Shown piece by piece: positions 49,462 through 59,654 of a DNA stretch of 64,000 nucleotides. The stretch is from contig NZ_FWXI01000002.1 in the NCBI RefSeq assembly GCF_900176355.1, positions 1 to 64,000 of the forward strand. Direction: 5' to 3'. The DNA comes from Sporomusa malonica. Its GTDB lineage: Bacteria > Bacillota > Negativicutes > Sporomusales > Sporomusaceae. The notes beneath the pieces were generated by a model. That model was not told where the DNA came from. It ran no database searches and was given only the letters and a program-made list of their open reading frames with translations. Position 1 is the stretch's first letter, and each line of letters opens with the position of its first letter. A program made the translations under genes and the position numbers.

Positions 49462-49547
49462 CGAGATTGCCACGCTAACGCTCGCAATGACATTTGGAAG
49501 GATGCATTCTATCCACCGTCATTGCGAACGTATGTGAAGCAATCTTG
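49462..49547. repeat. Palindromic repeat, copy 1
   Basis: Outer arms CGAGATTGC/GCAATCTTG and inner arms CGCAATGAC/GTCATTGCG form a long imperfect hairpin. The second copy at 50952-51039 shares order and most bases, and both are followed after about 35-40 bp by GCTCACGCAGGAAAAT. The family resembles the widely dispersed GAGATTGC...GCAATCTC hairpins of many bacterial genomes. Confidence 0.85.
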
Positions 49548-49743
49548 TTTTTATTTTATCTGCAACCTCTTGGCGTTGCTCACGCAGGAAAATCTTATAG
49601 TCTCAAGAGGACGGCTCTCTTATCCCTACCAAATTTTGCATCTATTTTGGCCGTTACTTTTGCGTGCCTCGGGGCGTTTAATTAGATGAGTTGACTAAGA
49701 AGTCAGTTAAGATAGATTAATAAAATTGAGAGGGGACAAAAGT

Positions 49744-50946
49744 ATGAATATTAATAAGAAGCAAATAAAAATGATTTCGGCGATTACCGGTTTGGCGGTG
49801 ATAACAGCGGCAACTTCTTTTGCCAGTCAGCCAGACCAGGCGGCAGCTAAGTGGCTGGATTGGACACGCTTGCCTGTAAGTGAAACCGAGGTTCAAACAG
49901 TTCAGCCTAAACCCCAAGCGCTTAATCAGCAGGCTGTAGTCGAGCGGGCAGCCGCTGTTTTGACACAGACGGAAGTAAGCAGGAGCTTGGTAAGCGATGC
50001 TGAAGGTAAATTAATTCAAGGCGCTGTAAAACAAGCGATACCTGACGACAAACCGGTAGTAATGCTTAAGGATACTGCTATTCAAGGCGGGGTTATTGAA
50101 ACGATCATTAAAATACCGGTATCTGCTGGGCATGCTGCTTTCACTCAGAATAAAATTGACGTTGGTCCTGGGGTGGTAAATCTCGATTACGTAAAAGTTA
50201 TTAAGTGGCAGCAGAATGTTGATGCAGGTTATGAACGCTGGCGCCTTGACCCTATGCAGGTTGCCCGTATGGAAGGAAAAAACTATGGGTTCACTGATAA
50301 AGATACCTTTACCATTGTTAAGCGCCTAGCTAAAAGCGAACTGGCTCGTCATGGTGAGATTCATGTAAAAGTAACCCATAACGGGAAAGACTATACCATG
50401 ATTTTGGTTAAACCTTTTGGTGGCGGTGATGCCATTTGGACAACCTACAGGGTATTTGGTCAGGTCAAACCCGTACCAGTACCACCGATTCAAACTGACG
50501 GCAAAACCCTGTTTGCTACAGACAAGTATGACGGATGGAGCTGGAATAAGAGCACTTATCTCAAGGATATGGCGTTTGCTACTGTCGTTGACTATAATAG
50601 TCAGCTTGCACAGGATAAGCGTATTCCCGAGGATGTCCTGAGGAAAGTAAAAGATATCAATTATGCTAACAAGGTAGTGCTATTTGCTTATCTTGGCACA
50701 GCTCCATCTGGTGGATACGGGATTGGCATTGAAAAAGTAACCATAAACGGCAACAAAATGACAGTTGCCGTCCATACAATGAGCCCGCGCCCAGGTGCCC
50801 CTGTAACTCTGGCCATGACTAAGCCGTCCGACTATATTGTACTTGATAAAGCAATCTTCGACATTTGGGGCGGGGTAGATATTACCTTTGTCGACCATAA
50901 GGGCCAAGTGTTGAGTAAAAATAAATTAACTATTTCGCATCGGTAA
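49744..50946 (+). CDS. Secreted PrcB-domain protein
   Basis: 400 residues from the ATG at 49744 (AGAGGGGAC 5 nt upstream). N-terminal signal peptide (about 1-27, cut near 'SFASQ'). The middle region is of unknown fold. The C-terminal about 110 residues match the PrcB_C domain ('KVVLFAYLGTAPSGGYGIGIEKV' region and 'YIVLDKAIFD'), known from protease-complex proteins and often a stand-alone secreted domain. Flanked on both sides by copies of the same palindromic repeat, so it may have moved as a cassette. Could belong to the regulon of the preceding ECF sigma factor. Confidence 0.78.
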   Translation: MNINKKQIKMISAITGLAVITAATSFASQPDQAAAKWLDWTRLPVSETEVQTVQPKPQALNQQAVVERAAAVLTQTEVSRSLVSDAEGKLIQGAVKQAIPDDKPVVMLKDTAIQGGVIETIIKIPVSAGHAAFTQNKIDVGPGVVNLDYVKVIKWQQNVDAGYERWRLDPMQVARMEGKNYGFTDKDTFTIVKRLAKSELARHGEIHVKVTHNGKDYTMILVKPFGGGDAIWTTYRVFGQVKPVPVPPIQTDGKTLFATDKYDGWSWNKSTYLKDMAFATVVDYNSQLAQDKRIPEDVLRKVKDINYANKVVLFAYLGTAPSGGYGIGIEKVTINGNKMTVAVHTMSPRPGAPVTLAMTKPSDYIVLDKAIFDIWGGVDITFVDHKGQVLSKNKLTISHR

Positions 50947-50951
50947 AAAAA

Positions 50952-51039
50952 GCGAGATTGCCACACTAACGCCCGTATTGACACTTGGAAGGAGGCGTCC
51001 TATCCACTGTCATTGCGAACGTATGTGAAGCAATCTCGC
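50952..51039. repeat. Palindromic repeat, copy 2
   Basis: GCGAGATTGC at the left and GCAATCTCGC at the right are exact complements. The interior includes GTCATTGCGAACGTATGTGA, shared base for base with copy 1. Outer arms are more perfect than in copy 1. Lies 5 bp after the PrcB-domain gene and could serve as its terminator (T-rich sequence follows). Confidence 0.85.
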
Positions 51040-51131
51040 TTTTATTTTAGTAAGCCAGCATCCTATCTTTGCTCACGCAGGAAAATATTATATAATAAGA
51101 TAATAGTTGTCAGTCAGTGTGGAGGTAATAA

Positions 51132-52310
51132 ATGGGACAAATAGTTTCAATGCTGGTATTTTTGCTCATACTATGCGGGATGGCCGCTGGCTGGCTATAT
51201 AGGCGAAATCTCCAACTGGCCAAGCTGGTAGCACAACAATCGCAAGAGACCATCCGCCAGGCTGAAGTGCTCAACGCCCGGAATGAACGTTACCGAGCGC
51301 TTTTACGGCAGTCTGTTGACGGGATTATTGTTTTAGATGCCGAAAGCTGGCGGATTCAGGAGGCCAATGAGCGATTTAGGAAGATTATGGGCTTTCATGA
51401 AGCCGAAGTAGTTTGGCTTCATATTCAGGATTTGGCTATTTCAGCCGATATAATGACCGATTTGGAGCAGGCCCTCGCAACCGGTGAAAACCGTGCTCAG
51501 CGTCGTTTCCTGCGTAAAGATGGGCAGAGCGTTACTGTTGAGTTTTCAGCGACTCGAATTAGCTATGGCAATAAAATGGCAGTGGTGGCTACTTTTAGGG
51601 ATATTACTGAACAAGTCCGCCTGCAAGAGGCATTGAGAAAGGACGTGAAAACAGCCGGTCAGGTTCAGCGCAGTCTGTTACCGGCTGACCTTGATACCGG
51701 CCAAGTGAGTGTTCGGACAATATTTGAGCCTCACCACATGGTAAGTGGAGACTTTTTTCACTATACATTCATCAAAGGAGGACAGGTTTTAGCCGGATAT
51801 ATGATTGATGTAGCTGGTCACGGCTTGGGTACCGCCCTGCAGACGGCTGCTTTGAATGTGCTTATGCAGGAAACCTATCTAATGGACAGTCCGCTAATCG
51901 ACAAAGTGCGTTGGATTAACCAGACGGTGATGCGTTATTTTACCGAAGAGACATTTGCCGCCATGATATGTTTCGAATTCGACTTTACCAGCACGACACT
52001 AACACTGGTACCAACTGGCATCACTGGATTTTTCACAGCTTCTGAAGCAAACAATGGGTTGGTGAAGACAGGCGGGTCTCTTTTAGGAATTATCCCGGAG
52101 CTTGACATTACCGAGCTTGTGCTTCATGTAAAAACTGGTGACACGTTTTACTTTGTGACAGACGGCATTTTAGATCTGGTCGAAGTCAATAGTCTGCCTG
52201 CCAGCCTGGATCTCCGGGATTTTGACAGCACAACCAAGTGGTTTAACCAGCTAATAAAAACCAATCGCCGCTGGGATGATGCCTCAGGCTTGTTTATCAA
52301 GCTAAATTAG
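51132..52310 (+). CDS. Membrane-attached PAS / SpoIIE-type PP2C phosphatase
   Basis: 392 residues, RBS GGAGG. One N-terminal helix (4-22), a short coiled coil, a PAS domain (about 50-165, 'GIIVLDAESWRIQEANERF'), and a PP2C-like SpoIIE domain (about 180-390, 'GDFFHYTFI', 'DVAGHGLGTALQTA', 'YFVTDGILD') with the expected acidic metal ligands. It should dephosphorylate an anti-anti-sigma factor or similar partner in response to the PAS signal. Converges with and overlaps the HD-GYP gene by 14 bp at their 3' ends. Confidence 0.9.
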   Translation: MGQIVSMLVFLLILCGMAAGWLYRRNLQLAKLVAQQSQETIRQAEVLNARNERYRALLRQSVDGIIVLDAESWRIQEANERFRKIMGFHEAEVVWLHIQDLAISADIMTDLEQALATGENRAQRRFLRKDGQSVTVEFSATRISYGNKMAVVATFRDITEQVRLQEALRKDVKTAGQVQRSLLPADLDTGQVSVRTIFEPHHMVSGDFFHYTFIKGGQVLAGYMIDVAGHGLGTALQTAALNVLMQETYLMDSPLIDKVRWINQTVMRYFTEETFAAMICFEFDFTSTTLTLVPTGITGFFTASEANNGLVKTGGSLLGIIPELDITELVLHVKTGDTFYFVTDGILDLVEVNSLPASLDLRDFDSTTKWFNQLIKTNRRWDDASGLFIKLN

Positions 52311-53415
52311 CATCTAGATCTAAGATTTCGGTAGGGGTGAATATCTTATCAATAAAGGCTGTCAAGTTTTTGGTTAAGTCAATTTCTGGACCGTTGTTCA
52401 GTCTATGGCCGGCGGCATCAACAATAATTTTTAGAGTTGGTCGAGTTTGTAACCCCGGGATTACTTTTATCACCAACGCAATTTCACCGGTATTAATTCT
52501 AACGATGCTGTCCAATGGATAGACGGCTATTTGATTCAGAAAGGTTCTTAAAATGACTGGATCAAAATGCGTATTTGCCAGCGACATCATGATTTCATAT
52601 GCCTCGTGTGGCAGTGTACCGTCCTTGTAGGGTCTGTCTGAGGTAATGGCGTCATAAACATCGGCAATGGCCACAATTCTTGCATATTCATGAATTTCTG
52701 AACCGCCTAAATTTCGAGTGTAACCGCTGCCATCAAATTTTTCATGGTGCTGATAGGCGACGTGAGAGGAAATGAGCGGGATTTCGCCTTGGCGGCGAAG
52801 AATATCAAAGCCAAGGTCAGGATGCTGCTCCATGTGATTTCTCTCAGCAGTAGTGAGGGGGCCTGGTTTGACTAAAATTTCTTTAGGAATAAGCATCTTT
52901 CCTGTATCATGCAGTAGGGCGCCTAGGGCTAATTCCCGGAGCTGAAGGGTATTATAGCCGAGCTGTACACCTGTGAGTGTGGATAATACGCAGACATTGA
53001 CCGAGTGACCGAAGGTATATCCGTCGCGGGAGCGAATATCAGTTAGATGGATCATTGCGCCCTTGTTTTTAATGACCTCATCAATAAGGAATAGAGCGGT
53101 TTCTTTAAACTGCTGAGAATCTACTTGACCTGTATCAGATAGGTTCTGGAATGCTGTATGTACAATTTGTACAGCTTGTACGCGTGTCTCTTCACGAACG
53201 ACTTCAGGGATAGTATCAATGATGTCACTATCAGCCATCTGATCGGTAAATGGATTTTTTATATATATACTTGTCAGGCCAAACAGCCGTAACCGTTGAA
53301 TATACGCATCGTCCAATACTGTGCCAGTACCTAAGAGCAGCACGCCTTCGGTGCTGAAGACATTACGGGCTATGACCATTCCGGGCTGTAGACTAACTGC
53401 GGCAATTTTTTGCAT
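52297..53415 (-). CDS. HD-GYP domain cyclic-di-GMP phosphodiesterase
   Basis: 372 residues on the minus strand, the only gene of this orientation in the window that I can support. N-terminal DUF3391-like part, then HD-GYP with 'HSVNVCVLST', 'LLHDTGKMLIPKEILVKPG' (HD) and 'YQHHEKFDGSGYTRNLGG' (the GYP motif is present as SGYTRNL). A metal-dependent phosphodiesterase for cyclic-di-GMP is expected. Divergently arranged with the amidase gene at 53552, with the promoters between 53416 and 53551. Confidence 0.92.
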   Translation of the reverse strand: MQKIAAVSLQPGMVIARNVFSTEGVLLLGTGTVLDDAYIQRLRLFGLTSIYIKNPFTDQMADSDIIDTIPEVVREETRVQAVQIVHTAFQNLSDTGQVDSQQFKETALFLIDEVIKNKGAMIHLTDIRSRDGYTFGHSVNVCVLSTLTGVQLGYNTLQLRELALGALLHDTGKMLIPKEILVKPGPLTTAERNHMEQHPDLGFDILRRQGEIPLISSHVAYQHHEKFDGSGYTRNLGGSEIHEYARIVAIADVYDAITSDRPYKDGTLPHEAYEIMMSLANTHFDPVILRTFLNQIAVYPLDSIVRINTGEIALVIKVIPGLQTRPTLKIIVDAAGHRLNNGPEIDLTKNLTAFIDKIFTPTEILDLDANLA

Positions 53416-53551
53416 AAATGAAGGAGCCTCCCCAGATGTTTTAAATAATATTCGACAAGTTATATTAATAATTCCTTCAGTTTCCGCAGAGTGTCCGCAA
53501 ATAAATAACAGTATTTCGTATAATATAACAAATTTTCTTGGAGGGGTATTT

Positions 53552-54373
53552 GTGTCAGTATTTACAGTAGGTATTTGTCAAATGGGTGTTATACCAGATA
53601 AGTTGGCTAACATCGAAAAAGCACGTACCATGATTGGTGATGCGGCGATTAAGGGGAGTCGGTTGGTAGTACTGCCTGAAATGTTTAACTGTCCCTATCA
53701 GTCTGAGTTGTTTCCGGATTATGCCGAAAGTGTTGCAGATGGGCCAACAATTACCATGTTAGCTGAGTGTGCAGCCCAAAATAAGGTAATTGTGGTGGGC
53801 GGCTCGATTCCAGAAAAGGATGAGGCAGGCAATGTTTTTAACACAAGCTTTGTCTTTAATGAAAACGGTGATCTGATTGGCCGTCATCGTAAGGTACACT
53901 TGTTTGATGTTGCAATTAAGGGCGGAACTGTATTTCAAGAATCCAAGACTCTGGCAGCCGGCAGCAGCATGACAGTAGTAAACACCTCGCTGGGGACTAT
54001 GGGCGTAGCTATCTGTTATGATGTTCGCTTTCCTGAGCTGGCTCGGGCTATGGCGCTAAAAGGAGCACAAGTAATTATTTACCCAGCTGCCTTTGGCCCG
54101 GTTACCGGTCCGGCGCACTGGGAACTCTTAATGCGGGCGCGGGCAGTGGATAATCAGGTATATATCATTGCTGCGGCGCCGGCGCTGAATGCGGCTGCTG
54201 AGTATAAGGCATATGGGCATTCGATGATTGTTGATCCTTGGGCCAGAGTGCTGGCTGTTGCCAGTGAAGAGGAAACCGTGATAACAGGAAAAGTTGATTT
54301 TAGAACACTGGAAAAGGTGCGAGACGAGTTACCCATACTCAAACACCGGAAGCCAGAGGTATATGAAGACTGA
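53552..54373 (+). CDS. Nitrilase-superfamily amidohydrolase (omega-amidase/Nit2-like)
   Basis: 273 residues from a GTG at 53552 (TTGGAGGGG 8 nt upstream); the longer frame runs antisense through the HD-GYP start and is not used. Catalytic triad is Glu in 'VLPEMFNCPY', Lys in 'HRKVHLFD' and Cys in 'AICYDVRFPELAR'. Length and motifs suit Nit2-type omega-amidases that hydrolyse alpha-ketoglutaramate and similar. Complete, cytoplasmic. Substrate not determined. Confidence 0.9.
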   Translation: MSVFTVGICQMGVIPDKLANIEKARTMIGDAAIKGSRLVVLPEMFNCPYQSELFPDYAESVADGPTITMLAECAAQNKVIVVGGSIPEKDEAGNVFNTSFVFNENGDLIGRHRKVHLFDVAIKGGTVFQESKTLAAGSSMTVVNTSLGTMGVAICYDVRFPELARAMALKGAQVIIYPAAFGPVTGPAHWELLMRARAVDNQVYIIAAAPALNAAAEYKAYGHSMIVDPWARVLAVASEEETVITGKVDFRTLEKVRDELPILKHRKPEVYED

Positions 54374-54423
54374 ATAGATATGCCCAGATGTGCATTTCTA
54401 AGTAGTCTTGGGAGGTAGAGGAA

Positions 54424-55041
54424 ATGGAACCATTTATCCATGGTATTATTTTAGCCTTTGGGCTTATTTTACCACTCGGTGTGCAAAATTTATTTGTCTT
54501 TACCCAGGGCGCTCTTCAAAGCAGCCTATGGCAGGTCATGCCAGCTGTTGTGACCGCTGGGCTGTGCGATACGCTGCTTATTATGGCGGCTGTCCTGGGG
54601 GTGTCATTGGTGATTTTAAGTTTCGCCTGGATGAAGATGACATTATTGGGAGTGGGGTTTGTCTTCTTAGCCTATATGGGCTGGGTATCCTGGCAGAGTA
54701 AACTGGATAGCACTCAAGCGGTGGGCGGGAGCGGTATGCCTCCTGCCAAGCAGATTATGTTTGCCGCCTCGGTATCGCTGCTTAATCCGCATGCCATTCT
54801 CGATACAATTGGGGTTATTGGTACAAGCTCATTAAACTATACCGGCAGCAGCAAGGTAGTGTTTACAACTGCATGTATAGTGGTTTCATGGCTATGGTTT
54901 TTCGCATTGGCATTTGCCGGAAGGACTATCGGCAGTCTAGACGCCTCGGGGAGGGTGCTGGGGCTTATGGGCAAGATTTCGGCGGTGTTCATCTGGGGCG
55001 CAGCAGTATATTTAGGATATGGAATGGTGGGCGGACTTTGA
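54424..55041 (+). CDS. LysE/ArgO-family amino acid exporter
   Basis: 205 residues, RBS GGGAGGTAGAGG. Starts with 'IILAFGLILPLGVQNLFVF' as in LysE/ArgO, six hydrophobic helices, and 'SLLNPHAILDTIGVIG' in the third. It exports basic amino acids such as arginine or lysine. Complete. It follows the amidase by 50 bp and is followed by copy B of the 90-bp repeat. Confidence 0.9.
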   Translation: MEPFIHGIILAFGLILPLGVQNLFVFTQGALQSSLWQVMPAVVTAGLCDTLLIMAAVLGVSLVILSFAWMKMTLLGVGFVFLAYMGWVSWQSKLDSTQAVGGSGMPPAKQIMFAASVSLLNPHAILDTIGVIGTSSLNYTGSSKVVFTTACIVVSWLWFFALAFAGRTIGSLDASGRVLGLMGKISAVFIWGAAVYLGYGMVGGL

Positions 55042-55061
55042 ATCCGGTCACTATTTTTTTG

Positions 55062-55151
55062 TCCTGTAAGAAAGTATAACTTTCCGTCTGGATAAGGGCA
55101 ACATCGGTTTCCGCTTTCGCTAAGGCTCGGCGCAAGCCGTGTTTTCTTTAT
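55062..55151. repeat. 90-bp interspersed repeat, copy B
   Basis: Same orientation as the copy at 16913-17003, with about seven substitutions and one indel. Starts TCCTGTAAGAAAG and ends TTTTCTTTAT. Shortly after, TGCAGGAT (near 55160) complements the first bases, hinting at short terminal inverted repeats. Intergenic, between the lysE-type gene and a signalling gene. Confidence 0.9.
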
Positions 55152-55238
55152 AAACTGTGTGCAGGATTAATAGACATTTTAGAGAATGTATTTAACATAA
55201 AAATATTAGCATAGCATAAGTAAAGAGGCGGTAAAAAG

Positions 55239-57320
55239 GTGCCAATCCGAGAAAAAAGTATTATTATTATTGGATTAACTTTATGTTTACTGCTATTTAG
55301 TATATTTTTCACCGCCGATAAAATTCTGGTAAACGGATATTATCAGTTGGAGAAAAGTGATACTGAACGAAATGTAAAGCGTGCTGTCAAAGCGGTAGAA
55401 AACGAAATTGATTCCTTGGATAATTTTGTAAAAGACTGGGCGCAATGGGATGAAAGTTACGACTTCATTGAAAGCAGAAGTCAGGAATATATTGATGCCA
55501 ATCTGGTGGACTTGACGTTTATATCTCAACGAATTAATTTTATCATGTATACCGACCTCGCAGGGCGCATTATATATGCCCGTGCGTTTGACTGGGACAG
55601 GCGCGAGGAGATTCAGTTAACAGAAGAGATGGCAGCTAAACTTGCCGCTGTTAAACCAATTGCCAATCGTACGCCGGTTTTAGGTATTAATAAAGGTGTG
55701 CTGAATCTGCCAGAAGGGCAGTTGCTAATTGCCGCCGGTGCTATTTCCAATAGCAAGGGAACGGCTTCGGCTCGGGGGGTGCTGTTGGTTGGCCGCTATG
55801 TGACCTATGTGGAAAAAGAGATAATATCTGAACGGGTTCAACTGCCACTAGATTTTGCCAGCTGGGATGGGAGCGAGTTGACGCCAGATTTTATTTCAGC
55901 TCAGTCGTATTTGTCTTATCGTGATGAGGTATATGTAAACCCGGTCGATGAAAACTACATGGCAGGATATACGGTGTTGTCTGACGTCTATGGACAGCCT
56001 GCCTTAATGCTGCGAGTATTGGTACACCGGGATATCTCACATCAGGGGCAGCAGATTCTAAACTACTTTGTTGTTATGCTTCTTATTGCCGGTCTGGTTT
56101 TTGGCGTTGCCATGCTCGTACTGTTAGAACGGAATGTGCTCAGCAGGTTAGCTAAATTGAGCGGCATTGTTGAAAAAATCGCCAAAAGCAAAGATTTATC
56201 CATTCGCCTGCCGGTAGCTGGACGGGACGAGCTTACAGAATTGGCTACTAATATCAATAATATGTTGGGATCCTTAGATGAAGCAAATACCAGGCTCAGG
56301 TATGTTGGACAGCATGATACCTTGACTGGGCTTTATAACCGTTCTTTTTTTGAAGAATATATGGCAAAGACCAGAGACACATCAGAAAGTATGCAGGTTA
56401 TTGTTGCCGATGTCGACGGTCTCAAACTGATTAATGATACCTTAGGCCATACCAGTGGCGATGAGCTCTTGCGTCAGGCGGCTGAAGTGTTAAAACAGGT
56501 GTGTCCCCAGGATGCAATTATTGCCCGGTTTGGGGGCGATGAATTTGCCGTGCTGCTCAAGAATCAGCCGCTTGAGGCTGGGGAAGAGTTATGCCGGGCA
56601 ATTAAAGAAGCTGTTGCCCAAGCTAACCATAAGAATCCAGGGCTGACCCTTAGTATGTCGATCGGTTATTCGGCAGGTACGCTGCAGTCTAATGATGCGG
56701 GTGAGTTATTAAAAGAAGCTGACAACTACATGTACCGTGATAAACTGTTTCATAATCGCAGTACAAGGAGCGCTATTGTACAGACATTAAAAAAGGCCCT
56801 GGAGGTAAGGGACTTTATTACTGACGGACATGCGGACAGACTGCAGGATTTAGTCCGTTTGTTAGGGGTAGAGATTGGTCTATCAGCAAACAAGCTGAGT
56901 GAACTGCAGCTGTTTGCTCAATTTCATGATATCGGGAAGGTCGGCATTCCGGATGGGATTTTATTTAAGCCCGGGCGGCTGAATGACGAAGAAATGGTTA
57001 TCATGCACAGCCACTCGGAAATTGGGTATCGTATTGCCCGGGCGGCACCTGATTTAGTATTTATTGCTGACTGGGTGCTAAAACATCATGAATGGTGGAA
57101 TGGCGGCGGCTATCCGCTTGGCCTTAAAGCCGAAGAGATTCCTCTCGAATGTCGTATCTTGGCATTGGCTGACGCCTATGACGCCATGACCAACCAGCGT
57201 CCGTACAGAGCACCGATGACTAAAGACGAAGCAATGGCTGAAATCAGGAAAAATGCGGGAATTCAGTTTGACCCCGAGCTTACCCAAGTATTTATTGCGA
57301 TATTAGCAAAGTTGCCGTAA
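55239..57320 (+). CDS. CHASE4-HAMP-GGDEF-HD-GYP signalling protein
   Basis: 693 residues from a GTG (AAAGAGGCGG upstream). Two membrane helices bracket a CHASE4-like sensor (about 35-275, 'KDWAQWDESYDFI'). HAMP (about 300-350) leads to a GGDEF domain with intact FGGDEF near residue 430 and then an HD-GYP domain ('HDIGKVGIPDGI', 'HHEWWNGGGYPLGL'). It can in principle both make and degrade cyclic-di-GMP. Signal unknown. Confidence 0.93.
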   Translation: MPIREKSIIIIGLTLCLLLFSIFFTADKILVNGYYQLEKSDTERNVKRAVKAVENEIDSLDNFVKDWAQWDESYDFIESRSQEYIDANLVDLTFISQRINFIMYTDLAGRIIYARAFDWDRREEIQLTEEMAAKLAAVKPIANRTPVLGINKGVLNLPEGQLLIAAGAISNSKGTASARGVLLVGRYVTYVEKEIISERVQLPLDFASWDGSELTPDFISAQSYLSYRDEVYVNPVDENYMAGYTVLSDVYGQPALMLRVLVHRDISHQGQQILNYFVVMLLIAGLVFGVAMLVLLERNVLSRLAKLSGIVEKIAKSKDLSIRLPVAGRDELTELATNINNMLGSLDEANTRLRYVGQHDTLTGLYNRSFFEEYMAKTRDTSESMQVIVADVDGLKLINDTLGHTSGDELLRQAAEVLKQVCPQDAIIARFGGDEFAVLLKNQPLEAGEELCRAIKEAVAQANHKNPGLTLSMSIGYSAGTLQSNDAGELLKEADNYMYRDKLFHNRSTRSAIVQTLKKALEVRDFITDGHADRLQDLVRLLGVEIGLSANKLSELQLFAQFHDIGKVGIPDGILFKPGRLNDEEMVIMHSHSEIGYRIARAAPDLVFIADWVLKHHEWWNGGGYPLGLKAEEIPLECRILALADAYDAMTNQRPYRAPMTKDEAMAEIRKNAGIQFDPELTQVFIAILAKLP

Positions 57321-57327
57321 GATAGCT

Positions 57328-57357
57328 TGCGTAGCCTTGGCGTAATATGCTATAATT
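57328..57357 (+). promoter_or_regulatory. Promoter of rpmE
   Basis: TTGCGT (57328-57333), 18 bp, TATAAT (57352-57357), 40 bp upstream of the start codon. Confidence 0.65.
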
Positions 57358-57397
57358 ACTACGCATAAAGTGGTTTTTATAAAGTGAGGTGCAAGAC

Positions 57398-57607
57398 ATG
57401 AAAGAAAAAATTCATCCTAAATTCAGTGAAGCCAAAGTTGTCTGCGGCTGTGGCAATACATTTATGACAGGTTCAGTTAAAAAAGAACTGCGTGTAGATG
57501 TGTGCTCTAACTGCCATCCGTTCTATACTGGTCAACAGCGCCAGATAGCAGCCGGTGGCCGTGTAGAAAGATTCAACAAGCGTTATGGCAGCAATACCCA
57601 AGGTTAA
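57398..57607 (+). CDS. rpmE: Ribosomal protein L31, zinc-binding type
   Basis: 69 residues from the ATG at 57398 (GTGAGGTG 8 nt upstream). 'MKEKIHPKF' start, zinc ligands in 'CGCGN' and '[10 protein letters not shown]' (four Cys including the C at 16), and a basic tail. Cys-containing L31 indicates the zinc-dependent form. Marks the start of the conserved Bacillota block rpmE-prfA-prmC. Confidence 0.96.
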   Translation: MKEKIHPKFSEAKVVCGCGNTFMTGSVKKELRVDVCSNCHPFYTGQQRQIAAGGRVERFNKRYGSNTQG

Positions 57608-57639
57608 TTGCAGCTTGGCTAATTGAACAACAAGAAGGC

Positions 57640-57661
57640 AGCAGAGCAGGAATGCTCTGCT
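57640..57661 (+). terminator. Hairpin after rpmE
   Basis: AGCAGAGCA pairs exactly with TGCTCTGCT around GGAA. The T-run is poor, so termination may be partial. Confidence 0.6.
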
Positions 57662-57706
57662 GTACTTATATAACGAATATGCTCAAATTAAAGGAGGGCG
57701 GATATC

Positions 57707-58594
57707 GTGAGTGAGAAAAAACCTTTTGTCGGCGGCCAGGCCGTTATCGAAGGGGTTATGATGCGCGGGCCGGAATATATTGCCACTGCAGTTCGCGAAC
57801 CGTCCGGTACTATTACTGTGCAAAAGGAACGGCTAACCTCGGTGACTGACCGTTATCCTATCTTGAAAAAACCAATGCTGCGTGGCGTTGTGGCGCTTGC
57901 CGAATCATTGGTCTACGGTCTTAAAGCATTATCGTTTTCAGCGCAAGCAGCAGGTGAGGAAGAAGAAGCCTTATCCACTAAGGAAATTGCCATGACCATG
58001 GTATTTTCACTGGGGCTGGCTATTTTGTTATTTGTCGTTATTCCTACCTATGCTGCAAAATATATTCATAGTGCCGTAACTGATCCCCGGCTTCTAAATA
58101 CTTTTGAGGGAATTTTGCGGCTGGTGATTTTTTTCTTATATATTGTCGGAATATCACTAATGAAAGACATTCAGCGGGTTTTTCAGTACCACGGTGCTGA
58201 GCATAAAACCATTCATGCTTACGAAGCTGGACAGGAGCTGACTGTGGAAAATATCCGCAAATACAGCCGTCTGCATCCTCGCTGCGGCACCAATTTTTTA
58301 CTCATTGTTATGGTAGTCAGTATTATCATGTTTGCCTTTTTAGGCTGGCCTGATCTCTGGCTTAGAATTTTATCCAGGGTTGTTCTTCTGCCAGTAGTTG
58401 CTGGCATTGCCTATGAGATTATCCGGTTTGCCGGACGGAGTAAAGCCCGCTGGGTAGCCTGTGCCATTACCCCTGGCTTATGGCTGCAGCAATTGACCAC
58501 CCGTGAGCCAAGTGACGACCAGATTGAAGTGGCCATTGCAGCCTTAAACGCTGTGCGCCCTGACCAAAACGTAGAGGTGACAACAAATGCTTGA
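57707..58594 (+). CDS. DUF1385 membrane protein (YqhQ-like)
   Basis: 295 residues from a GTG with AGGAGGGCGG upstream. Starts '[16 protein letters not shown]', diagnostic for the family; three to five hydrophobic helices and '[13 protein letters not shown]' with conserved His. Function unknown, widely conserved in Bacillota and usually next to prfA, as here where it overlaps prfA by 8 bp. Confidence 0.93.
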   Translation: MSEKKPFVGGQAVIEGVMMRGPEYIATAVREPSGTITVQKERLTSVTDRYPILKKPMLRGVVALAESLVYGLKALSFSAQAAGEEEEALSTKEIAMTMVFSLGLAILLFVVIPTYAAKYIHSAVTDPRLLNTFEGILRLVIFFLYIVGISLMKDIQRVFQYHGAEHKTIHAYEAGQELTVENIRKYSRLHPRCGTNFLLIVMVVSIIMFAFLGWPDLWLRILSRVVLLPVVAGIAYEIIRFAGRSKARWVACAITPGLWLQQLTTREPSDDQIEVAIAALNAVRPDQNVEVTTNA

Positions 58595-59654
58595 TAAAAT
58601 GCAGGCCCTTGAAGATAAATTTATGGAACTCGAAGGCCGGATTAGTGACCCAGCCGTGATGGCAGACATGGGTGAATGGCAGAAGCTGACCAAAGCTCAC
58701 AGCAAAATGGTTTCCATAATAGAAAAGTTCCGTGAGTACAAGAAAACACTGCAGGCCATTGAGGATGCCCGCGAGATGCTGAAAGACAAGCTTGACGATG
58801 AGTTTCGTGAGATGGTTGAGGGTGAGTACTACGAGGCCAAGGGTAAAGTAGTGGCCCTGGAAGAAGAGTTAAGAGTACTGCTTTTGCCGAAAGACCCGAA
58901 TGATGATAAGAATGTCATTGTTGAGATTAGAGGCGGTGCCGGTGGTGATGAAGCGGCGCTGTTTGCCGGCGATTTGTTTCGTATGTATACCCGGTACGCC
59001 GAAAACCAGGGCTGGCGAGTTGAGATGCTTGATGCTAACGCCCCTGAGCTGGGCGGTTTTAAGGAAGTTGTGTTTTCCATCCAAGGCGATGGCGCATATT
59101 CTAAACTTAAGTACGAAAGCGGTGTGCACCGCGTTCAGCGGGTGCCGACCACCGAGTCAAGCGGCCGTATCCATACATCAACCGTGACAGTAGCCGTACT
59201 GCCTGAAGCCGAGGATGTAGATGTTAATGTCAATCAGAATGATCTCAGGATTGATACCTACTGTGCCAGCGGTGCCGGCGGACAGCATGTCAATAAAACC
59301 GAATCAGCGGTGCGCATTACCCACTTGCCGACAGGCGTAGTCGTGCAGTGCCAGGATGAAAAATCCCAGCTTAAGAACCGCGACAAGGCGATGCGGGTAC
59401 TCCGGGCCAAGATATTGGAGCTAGCTCAGGCAGAGCAGGCGGCAGAGGTGGCTGAAAACCGTAAAAGCCAGGTAGGTACTGGCGACCGCAGTGAACGGAT
59501 CAGAACCTACAATTTCCCGCAAGGCCGTGTGACTGACCATCGTATTGGCTTAACACTGCATAAGCTGGATTTTGTCCTCAACGGCGATCTGGATGAGCTG
59601 GTTTCGGCGCTGATAACCACCGGACAGAGCGAAAAACTCAAAGACGTAGAGTGA
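58587..59654 (+). CDS. prfA: Peptide chain release factor 1
   Basis: 355 residues. '[16 protein letters not shown]' has the PxT codon-recognition tripeptide of RF1 (UAG/UAA), and '[16 protein letters not shown]' carries the GGQ peptidyl-hydrolysis motif. Complete and typical. RBS GAGGTGAC inside the end of the upstream gene. The last codons overlap a palindromic repeat. Confidence 0.97.
   Translation: MLDKMQALEDKFMELEGRISDPAVMADMGEWQKLTKAHSKMVSIIEKFREYKKTLQAIEDAREMLKDKLDDEFREMVEGEYYEAKGKVVALEEELRVLLLPKDPNDDKNVIVEIRGGAGGDEAALFAGDLFRMYTRYAENQGWRVEMLDANAPELGGFKEVVFSIQGDGAYSKLKYESGVHRVQRVPTTESSGRIHTSTVTVAVLPEAEDVDVNVNQNDLRIDTYCASGAGGQHVNKTESAVRITHLPTGVVVQCQDEKSQLKNRDKAMRVLRAKILELAQAEQAAEVAENRKSQVGTGDRSERIRTYNFPQGRVTDHRIGLTLHKLDFVLNGDLDELVSALITTGQSEKLKDVE

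Noticed and set aside
53321..53551. N-terminal extension of the nitrilase-family protein
   Set aside because: The extension is antisense to the start of the HD-GYP gene and lacks a RBS, while GTG 53552 has TTGGAGGGG and gives the family's normal length.
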